In this document: positions 56,180 to 64,000 of the stretch, piece by piece | Layout of the letters: each line of letters opens with the position of its first letter | Numbering within the stretch: the stretch's first letter is position 1 | Assembly: GCA_021234155.1 (NCBI GenBank) | Contig: JAJEKV010000020.1 | Span: 12,205,367 to 12,269,366, forward strand | Source of the DNA: Isoetes taiwanensis | Taxonomy: Eukaryota > Streptophyta > Lycopodiopsida > Isoetales > Isoetaceae | Direction: 5' to 3' | Length of the DNA: 64,000 nt | Translations under genes and position numbers: made by a program | Notes under the pieces: model-generated | What the model was told of the DNA's origin: nothing | Database searches by the model: none | Seen by the model: only the letters and a program-made list of their open reading frames with translations

Positions 56180-56780
56180 TTATATTTGACTAACTGTTAT
56201 ATGATAACTTTACGACCTTTAAGATATGCCATCATACAATTATCAAGGCAATACTTATTTTGAAAAGTATTTTAATTATTTATCATATGGCTAGGGTTTA
56301 TATCATCGGATCCAAGTGTTGAGCGTGTGACTCTCGCTCGCTACTTGGTTGGTGATGTATCAACCTTACATGTATATATTTTATAGTTGCTATACTTATG
56401 AAAAGATAGACAAATTCTTATTATATTTGTCAGGACCCTATGAAGATTACTTAAATGCCTTTGGAAGGAATTACATCCTTGCGAAGGTTTAACTAAGATT
56501 TTATGTAATTATTATCTTACTTTATCTCGATATTAAGATATCTACACAAGACAAAACAATCTATGCAGTTATTATGAATTTATCAATAAGACATTAAAGC
56601 TCATGATACATGCCCTCATGGAGTGCTATCAATGCCCTGCATAATAGTATACTTAAGATTCTAGAATGGGACTCGCATGAAACCAACAAACCGCGACTTA
56701 GACTTGCTTCTCATCATTCATCGTGATTTTTTACAATGGTGGATAGTGGGTAGCCGCACATACATTAACTACCCATAAAA
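56180..56780. other. AT-rich gap
   Basis: Contains ATTCTAGAATGGGACTCGC with ATGAAACCAACAAACC at about 56661-56694, repeated at about 57311-57346. No gene. Confidence 0.45.
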
Positions 56781-57000
56781 AATAAAGGGAAAATCCAATT
56801 ATATCATTTGGACCCCAACAAAATACAATGTTAATAGAGATCAATAGGTACCTGCCGAAAAGCTTATCACCGGATTAAAACCCGCCTTTCGGTTTTCGAG
56901 GAAAAACCCTAGTGATAAGCCTTAACGGCAAGGGGCTTGACAAACGTGAAGGCATAAAAATCGCCCCAAAACCCACGTAATGGAAAAAGTCGAAACAGAT
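56781..57000 (-). mobile_element. LINE 3' end fragment
   Basis: On the plus strand, ATCATTTGGACCCCAAC..AATACAA and GGATTAAAACCCGCC..GGTTTTCGAGGAAAAACC match the 3' UTR of LINE fragment A (about 15757-15841) in order. CTTATCAC and GTGATAAG enclose the second block, making a larger stem. The coding part is not recognisable. Confidence 0.45.
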
Positions 57001-57089
57001 GTCCGCCGCTAACCCGTACACCGCACATCACCAACAAAACAACAAGACAAAACAAACCTCCAGTGGGAGGGCTGATTACGCGCGGCGTG

Positions 57090-57940
57090 CCACGCCGATA
57101 AAAATACAATAACAAAGAAGGGGAGGGTGGGTTCAAAGAGAATAAGGTAATCTGGAGAGAGAAGAGGAAGCTACCGGATGAGAAGTCGGGCGTAAACACG
57201 CCAAAAAATAGCGAACTCCCAACCGTAATCCGCATCACGCCGCGATGCATGCAAAACATGCATGCTCGCCCCATTCTAGAATGGCGATCCGGATGTCTCG
57301 GATCGATGGGATTCTAGAATGGGACTCGCTGATGAAACCAACAAACCACCAATACCAAAGGACTTCCCTTAACAAACTAGGATCGAGTGGAAGGTCACAG
57401 GATGAAGGCTAAAGGCCGAGAAAGGAAAGATGAAAGAAACGTTTGGGCCAAACCAGCGGTGAAGAAGCCCCTCCCCTGCAGGGGAAACAATTCAAAGAGA
57501 ATAAGGCATGCTGGCGAGAGAGAAGAGGAAGCTACCGATGAGAAGTCAAAGCAGAAAACGCTACTTAAAATAGCTTAACCCAACTGTAATGAGCAGTGGC
57601 GCGCCAAGATGCATATGCAAACACGATGCTCGCCCCATTCAGAATGGCGATCCGATGTCTCCGGATCGAGGGCGAAAGGTCCTGTGGATAGGCCGAGAAA
57701 GGACAAAGAAAAAGAAATTGGCCAATCCCGAGCGAGAAGAAGCCCCTCCCCGCTCGGAAACAATTCAAAGAGAATAAGGTGCTGGCGAGAGAGAAGAAGA
57801 AGCGCCCGATGAGAAGTCGGGCGTAAACGCCCTAAAAATATAACTCCCAACCAGAACGAGCATGCGCCGCCCGCATGCATGCAAAACATGCATGCTCGTC
57901 CCATTCTAGAATGGCGATCCGATGTCTCGGATCGATGGGG
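57090..57940. repeat. Triplicated 0.27-0.36-kb repeat with palindromes
   Basis: The block CATTC(TA)GAATGGCGATCC..GATGTCTC.GGATCGA recurs at about 57271, 57635 and 57901 (periods 364 and 266). Each is preceded by GAGAATAAGG..GGCGAGAGAGAAGA and GATGAGAAGTC. Units 1 and 3 contain the palindrome GCATGCATGCAAAACATGC with its continuation. All carry CCATTCTAGAATGG or a one-step derivative and a CGATCC..GGATCG stem. Confidence 0.75.
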
Positions 57941-59200
57941 TTATATAATTTATGTGGTTATAAGGGGTTCACAACCCTGAATAATTTAATCAAGAGCTAG
58001 GCTACTAGCTCATTCCTAGGTGTGAATGCAGGCAATTGATCACGGCGTAAGAAAATTATGCTTTTCCCATCATGCATTCTATCTATACTTTGATGCAAAG
58101 CCTCTCCCCACCTTAGCTGTCGCACCCCCATTGAGCCGGTGTCGACTAATTTGGAGACGCCGTTGCATTGCTTCCATTAATTCGCTCCCCCGCGTCAGTC
58201 TTGCATGCTGAAGGACACATGGACATTAAGCATCTATCCATCTTACGCTCCATGTGCTTTGGCTACTTGCAGAAAGAACTCTATTCTAAGGGTCGACTAA
58301 TTTGATGGCGATTCAACCCCTAAGATGTAGGTAGGTTCAGTCCTATAATTGAGCCCTCACTTTCTTCCAATGATGCTATCTAATGCATCCCGTCCCTTCC
58401 TTTGATGTTGTCATAACATCGTAGCTATTCTATCTACCTTAAGAGCTTATATGCTTTCTATCTAACGCATTAATTCACTAGCCTTAGCTAACATATTTAA
58501 CCGTCTATGATAGATGCAGCCATCATGCTTAACATATCTATCCCTAAGCGATGAGTTACTGAATTATTCAGAACAATTCTAAACTGCAAGGTTTTATCAT
58601 CACGACAATTCCTTTTGTCTCAAAAGACTATGTGATTAATGTACTTATTTTTAGATGTACCTTTCATGTATTATTCCATTTTATATTCTAGAGATCCCCC
58701 TTTCTTAGTTATTTACTCTCTTAGAATACTCCTATCAATTGAATTGATGTCATCATTAACAAGTTGGCCGGACTTGTTTAGATTATTTCTTTTCATTCGG
58801 TTGGATTATTCCATGGAGGTCCTAGCTTTATACATGGTCAACAAGTATCCTAGTGGTGATTCCTTCTTAGCGAGGTGATCAATCTCACCAAGTGGTTTTA
58901 ATATGTTAGATGTCTGTTAACAATCGTGTACAATTTTAGTTACTCCTATGCATTTCCTTCCCAATCGTTCACGCTTAGCTCAACTTGGGGCAATCCCTTC
59001 GTGAGAAAATATAGAAATGCCTTCCAATCCCATTATGGATGCTATCATCCATAAGCCTATCCTACTCGACTATATGATTGTAGCTTCTCAATCTTGCTAG
59101 CATCTCATCCACCCGTTGCCTTCTTGAAGCAGCAAGGTAACGTTCTTTCGAGTTTCTTGAGACTGTGAGCTCCTCCTCGATGTAGAGGTCAACTTTCTTC
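57941..59200. other. Gap, nothing firmly recognised
   Basis: Mixed sequence without recognised gene. The phrase GGTCGACTAATTTG..GGCG occurs near 58141 and 58294. A minus-strand open stretch ending at 59062 (YIEEELTVSRNSKERYLAAS) is protein-like but unidentified. Confidence 0.35.
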
Positions 59201-59209
59201 ATTAGAGGC

Positions 59210-59670
59210 TTCCCATTGCTGGTGGTTTTGATGGCGTAGTTGACCAAGGAGAGAGAAAACACAATCAAAGAAGTGGAGGTGTGGGCAATAGAGGAAGAGT
59301 GGGAGAGAATAGTAGAGGTGCACATAATGAAGGAAGTGGGAGTGTAATAAATAGACCACATGTGCATCACCCTGGAGGTCATAGGGAGGCCTCTCCTAAG
59401 TCACATACTAAGCCACATCCCCATCCCTCCTCTGCCTCTCCTCCACCTCCTAGCTTCTCAAGAGCTGGAGGCCCTGGAGGTGCAGGCGGAGATGGAGGGC
59501 CCTCCGGAAATGGAGGTGCAGGGGGTGCAGGTGGGAATGGTGACGAAAGGCAAAATAGACTTCCAATTAACGGAGCACCCAGTAAGGATGGGCTGCGAGG
59601 CCACAATGGCCAAGTTGGACAACTTGGCTATGCGGGAGGAAGAGGAGGTAATGGAGGTAGGGGCGGATAG
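59210..59670 (+). CDS. Gly-rich, collagen-like reading frame
   Basis: Open from about 59206 with no clear ATG near the start. A His/Pro-rich middle (PHVHHPGGH, KPHPHPSSASPPPPSF) is followed by a Gly-X-Y-like run (GGPGGAGGDGGPSGNGGAGG), then LPINGAPSKDGLRGHNGQVG and a Gly/Arg end before the stop near 59670. It could be a fragment of a glycine-rich cell-wall-like protein or translated low-complexity DNA. Low-complexity Gly-rich frames arise easily from GGN repeats, so the coding claim is weak. Confidence 0.3.
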
Positions 59671-61080
59671 ACATCACAAGGGTCCAAAAAGTTTACTATA
59701 AATAACCACTTAAGACCACTATAATAGTGGTCTTTGATACATAAAGTATCCATGAGAATAAAAAACCACCTACTATAGTGGTTCTTATGACTAATATGTT
59801 GTTTTTGCATGGCAGTTTCATATTCTAATATGGTTTGTTAAGTATGATAAAGGTCTATATCAAGGTTTATACTAGTGGTTTCACATCTTATGGTGGTTAT
59901 CTATTACAACATTAAAAGTAGAGAGTTTCATCTAATGGTTTCTTTTAATAAACAAATGGATTTAAGATGGAATATTATGATATTTGTATGTGCTAAAATT
60001 CACATGCTTTCTTTGATCATTTGTAAGACAACACATGTGGCTAATGTAGTTTTGCATTTTGATTATTAGTGGCTTTTAACACTGCTTTGGTAGCTAACAT
60101 GTGCATGTTTTGATGTGGCATACAATGTTTGTGGTTTTACAAAGAACACAGATGATAACATGTAGACTTTTTTATATTAAGAATCAATTACATAGAATCG
60201 GTAATTTTGTAACAAAGAGAATGCCTAATTGAACATGGTTAAATGAATTATAGTGATTTTTAACATGGGTTTGGTGCTTACTGTATACAATCTAACTACA
60301 TAACATGGTTGAGTTAGTATATGAGTGGTCATGTAGCTTAAGGATTTTCACAGCCACATTGTTTCATGTCATGTTATTTCAACCTTTACAATGCTCTATA
60401 TTCCTATAAATGTCAAGTATAGCCTAGGAGATAGACGCACATTTGTTCCAAAAAGCAATATACCAACTTGTCAAAAAAAAAAAAAAAAAAAAAAACACAA
60501 ATTAAAATGGTGGAAGACCATCATCATCTACGTGGGAAATATATTTTTTTTTGTTTAAAGGGCTAATAGTATTTATATTGATTAAGAATGACACGCATAA
60601 TGGCTTCTTAATCTCAAGTAATAAGCAAGAAGATGAAAAAAAAAAGCTTTGGAAATAACATGTCACATATGACTATGAAGCTCAACAAGTAAAATATGCC
60701 AACTTTTCTCGCTTGTGTTAATAGCCCCACCTCAGGACATGAACTTGCCACTTTTGGTCAATCGTATTCAACATCTTGAGGAATGTTCTTGCTTACTTTG
60801 CAAACCAAACCTAAGCAAGAAGTTTTATCTAATTGACAAAGCAAGGCAATTGGTGCTCAAGAATAAGACCAAAGTACATGCAATAGTTTTGTAATACTTT
60901 GCCTTGTCAGTCTCGACTCTTCAATGTCGAATTCTTCCACGTTGACCTCAAGTCCATTTTCTGACAAAACATTGTGTTTTGTTCCAGATTAATTGAGCTT
61001 TGATAGTGCTCCCCCTTTTTTATTGCCATCGCTTAATTACTAGTGATCTTTAGCCTTTTAGTCAATCTTATTCATGGGAG
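59671..61080. other. AT-rich gap with small hairpins and an A tract
   Basis: The hairpins AGACCACTATAATAGTGGTCT (about 59711-59731) and AACCAC..GTGGTT (about 59765-59784) sit close together. An uninterrupted A run of about 22 lies at 60474-60495. No gene recognised. Confidence 0.45.
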
Positions 61081-61089
61081 TGGAGTTCA

Positions 61090-61480
61090 CTACCACAACA
61101 TATTGGGAAACTTATATCAAACAATGGGTGATGGCAGGTTAGAGAGCTTTGTTCCATGAGAACAACTAGTCATACTTGTTCATGGTGTTAGTGGAGCCGG
61201 TTCTTTTGTATAAAGTGGAAGTATGGAGACCACTACTTGAGATGACTTGGACGAGTGCAAAAGGCCTTTTAATCCAAGCACTTGGAGTCAAGCCCATGAT
61301 CCCATATCAAATTCTCTTGCAAGAGACTGGACTGTTAAGAGTTGCTCTAGGGCGTCACATCCTCTATTCCAAAAAGTGGTAAGCATGGGGACACAGTCTT
61401 TCAATATCACAACAAATGGTTCATCGCGTAAAACATATATTTATACGCCTCTTTCACAATGGTTCTTATATTAATATGGT
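61090..61480 (+). mobile_element. LINE RT C-terminal fragment
   Basis: Plus strand, reading LVEPVLLYKVEVWRP (about 61182-61226), then LIQALGVKPMIPYQILLQET (about 61271-61330) and GLLRVALGRHILYSKKW. This fits the LINE RT C-terminal region (LLYG.EVW, LGVK....Y.LL.E.G). It is short, lacks the catalytic core and has at least one frame change; it is a dead fragment. Confidence 0.7.
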
Positions 61481-62280
61481 TTGGAAGATGTATTTAGTTC
61501 TTGGCATATGGTATGCATTTATAGAGCGTAATGTTTTCTCACTATGGTCTCACACATTTATGTATATTTTTTTTTTATATTTTTGGTATTTCCTTTTGTG
61601 CTTCACATGTAGAAAGGGGCATACGATCATTTGGTGTTTGGCATGCCTCATTAATGAGCAAGCGATTTGCAGATGCTCATTTAGATTTGCCCTTCTGATC
61701 TGAATTTCTTTATTTTATTTCTTGGATATGGAGGTCAATTTCCACACAGTTCTCAAGTTTTCCTCAAAGTCAAATCTGGACAGAAGTTCTTTCGTATGCA
61801 GATGGACTTGCCAATTGTCGAATTTGTGCAGGTCAAATTGCTAGATATCAGGTTGCATAGCCGAAAGTTGTAGAAAATGCCAGACTGAATTATTGTCTTC
61901 CATACATTGTTGTTTACTTGTATTTGAATCAGTGGCAGGGTGGCAGCTGTGGATTGAGTTTAGTTTAGTTGGTTGTTGGAGTTTAGTTTGATTGGTTCAC
62001 TATTGATTCATGTGCCTTTTGCATGTAGGTAAAGCCCTAATTTGTTTGTGCTTTCTACATGCAAAATCAGATCATATAAACTTTCACCTGCGGCAGCTAT
62101 GATTTCCTGTTGTTTGTGGTAAGAACCCAATTGCAAGTATAATGACGGTATTCCTTCTATTCAAAATGTCCTATGCTTTTCTTGTATTTTAGACATGTCA
62201 TGAATCCCATAACCAAAATTGTGGACTGCACTATGATCTAAAGAAGCACACAGCTACAGAAAACAGCAGTGCTAGACCAC
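61481..62280. other. AT-rich gap
   Basis: No recognised gene. The words TTTAGTTTAGTTGGTTG and TTTAGTTTGATTGGTTC form a small duplication near 61955-61998. Confidence 0.4.
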
Positions 62281-62289
62281 ATGCTACTT

Positions 62290-62605
62290 TGGAATAATCA
62301 TAGACGCAATTGCTCTCCTTGTAAGCTCTGCTGTGAATACAGGTAAATCTGAAATCAAGAAAATATTGTTTAACATTAATATGTTGTTCATCATGTTCTA
62401 ACTAGCCACTTCTTGAAACAAATTGCAGATCCTGGACAATTGCTTCAAGATGATAAGCATTGCTCACTGTGCAGACTCCATTATGGATACAGATAAATCT
62501 GAATTTAAGAAAGCATTGCATAACATTAATCTGTTGTTGATCATGTTCTAACTAGGTGCTTCTTAAAACAAAGTGCAGATCTTGAACAGGAGCTTCAAAA
62601 TGAAT
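62290..62605. repeat. 150-bp direct duplication
   Basis: ACAGGTAAATCTGAAATCAAG at 62339 and ACAGATAAATCTGAATTTAAG at 62489 start two diverged copies that share TTAACATTAAT.TGTTGTT, CATGTTCTAACTAG and GCAGATC.TGGACA. It resembles a duplicated exon-intron edge, but no protein is recognised. Confidence 0.7.
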
Positions 62606-62758
62606 ATGTAGCATAATAACAGGGGGTTTTCTTTGTGTTTTTGTACGCTTTTCAATAAGGTTTTTCTATGATTTCGTGATGTATTCAAATGGATATACTA
62701 ATGCGTACATCTAGAGTGCACTATTTCTGAGCCATTGATTTTAGCCTTTTTTTTTCAA

Positions 62759-62874
62759 TGGTCAACAACCAATGGCTCACAACAAAAGCCCTTTTTTTTG
62801 TGCGTGTGGTGCATAATGGTCAACAACCAATGGCTCACAACAAAAGCCTTCTTTTTGTGTGTGTGGTGCATAAT
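62759..62874. repeat. 58-bp tandem duplication
   Basis: TGGTCAACAACCAATGGCTC starts at 62759 and again at 62817; each copy ends in a T run and GTGTGGTGCATAATGG. Confidence 0.85.
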
Positions 62875-63570
62875 GGGCACATGAAGGGCTTGAAGGGCGC
62901 ATGTATTGTAGTTTCCCCGCCGGCAACACATTTTTTATCATAACTTTTGATCCAGAGCTCTGTTTCAGATGATTTTTATTGTGTTGGAAAGCTCTCTCCG
63001 AGATCTTTTTGATAGTGTATGATATGGATATGTTTGGTTAAGTTATCTATGCTAAAACAACAATTTTTCGGCCGGGTTTGGTAGGCTTTCACATCCTACC
63101 AGTTGATTAATACAGGATTGCGCTATTGGATATTGTTTTAAGGCTCATTTCGAATGAAGCTTGCAAAAAATTACCATGCATTTTTATATTTTGAGGCAGT
63201 TATTAAGCAAATTCCTGTGTGGTGCATAATGGGCACATGAAGGGCTTGAAGGGCGCATGTAGTGTAGTTTCCCGCCAGCAACACATTTCTTATCATAACG
63301 TTTGATAGAGAGCTCTGTTTCAGATGATTTGTATTGCGTTGGAAAGCTCTCTCCGAGATCTTTTTGATAGTGTATGATATGGATATGTTTGGTTAAGTTA
63401 TATATGCTAAAACAACAATTTTTTGGCCGGGTTTGGTAGGCTTTCACATCCTACCAGCTGATTAATACAGGATTGCACTATTGGATATTATTTTAAGGCT
63501 CATTCCGAATGAAGCTTGCAAAAAATTACCATGCATTTTTAGATTTTGAGGCAGTTATTAAGCAAATTCC
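62861..63570. repeat. 356-bp tandem duplication
   Basis: Copy 1 is 62861-63216 and copy 2 is 63217-63570. Both start GTGTGGTGCATAATGGGCAC and end GAGGCAGTTATTAAGCAAATTCC. They are very similar, so the duplication is recent relative to the rest of the window. Confidence 0.9.
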
Positions 63571-64000
63571 AAGGCTTCTAGATCCTTGTGCTAACAGGCA
63601 GAAAAGTTTTCCACTTTTGGTTTCTTGCCACAAGAATCCATGGAGGCCAAAGGCTGCTGTTAAATTCCAGTTGAAAAATGTTTGTGTATGGGTGTTGCAA
63701 ACTTTATGACTTTCAGAATAATGGGATCAATCTGCTCTATCTTTATGTTAACTTTTACTTATGTTCTATTTATTTTATTGTGATGAAATTCAAAAGCTAC
63801 AGGTGATGAAAGCCTCAAATGAATTGTAGTTTTTTTCTGGTTTGAATTCTAAAATTTTTGTCACACCGGGCGGGGGAGGGGGTCCCCTAAGGCCCTGAAG
63901 GCCAAAATTTTTTTTGCAACACAAACCATTAACATCCAACATATAAAAATTAAATCCCCCAACACATAACAACCAACACATAACAACCATTGACATTAAC
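63571..64000. other. Window end, nothing firmly recognised
   Basis: AT-rich apart from a small GC island near 63865-63905 (GGGCGGGGGAGGGGGTCCCC, then AAGGCC..GGCC). ACACATAACAACCA is doubled at the very end. Confidence 0.4.

Overview
The window is nuclear DNA of a land plant with a large, repeat-rich genome. The evidence is decayed Ty3/gypsy chromoviruses, plant-type LINEs, Helitron 3' ends, a CACTA-type terminus, PPR remnants and spliceosomal splice sites. The PPR phrases (DAISWTTMISGYIQQ, NEVTLISILKPCANVG) and the high repeat load would suit a fern or another seed-free vascular plant, but that is inference. No intact host gene is certain; most coding signal is fossil.

Layout. 0.9-2.1 kb: decayed minus-strand DUF7869-like gene. 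3.0-9.5 kb: a divergent gene pair, with a minus-strand tandem DUF8039-like gene and a plus-strand gene with a ParB-like fold. Their introns and flanks carry four clusters of inverted AAATGGC/GCCATTT words. 10.2-10.74 kb: GC-rich subterminal repeats ending in CTTGTAGTG, the signature of a CACTA (En/Spm) right end. 12.7-13.96 kb: PPR pseudogene. 15.27 kb: Helitron 3' end. 15.7-19.3 kb: two LINE fragments. 20.1-26.6 kb: a broken Ty3/gypsy chromovirus on the minus strand. 26.9-29.8 kb: GC-rich minus-strand coding remnants, including a recognisable histone H3-fold pseudogene that resembles CENH3. 29.9-37.2 kb: four unrelated tandem arrays back to back (about 156 bp, 167 bp, 0.8 kb with stem-loops, and a 19-bp minisatellite that switches polarity twice), with one LINE inserted. 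40.3-40.9 kb: exon-like blocks. 42.1-44.5 kb: nested giant palindromes flanked by 0.68-kb direct repeats. 46.4-50.1 kb: a second Ty3/gypsy chromovirus whose 3' LTR carries a perfect four-unit heat-shock element upstream of a TATA box. 50.2-51.3 kb: a second fragment of the first chromovirus family. 55.0-56.18 kb: a second Helitron 3' end. 56.8-57.9 kb: LINE 3' end and a triplicated palindrome-bearing repeat. 59.2-59.7 kb: Gly-rich reading frame. 61.1-61.5 kb: LINE RT C-terminal fragment. 62.3-63.6 kb: nested tandem duplications.

How it fits together. The best candidate for an undescribed unit is the first 10.7 kb. DUF7869-, DUF8039- and ParB-like genes lie next to a CACTA-type right terminus, with an unusual dispersed palindromic word in their non-coding parts. 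No matching left terminus lies in the window, so ownership of all three genes by one transposon is inference. The histone-like pseudogene and the heat-shock-element LTR are the next most informative observations.
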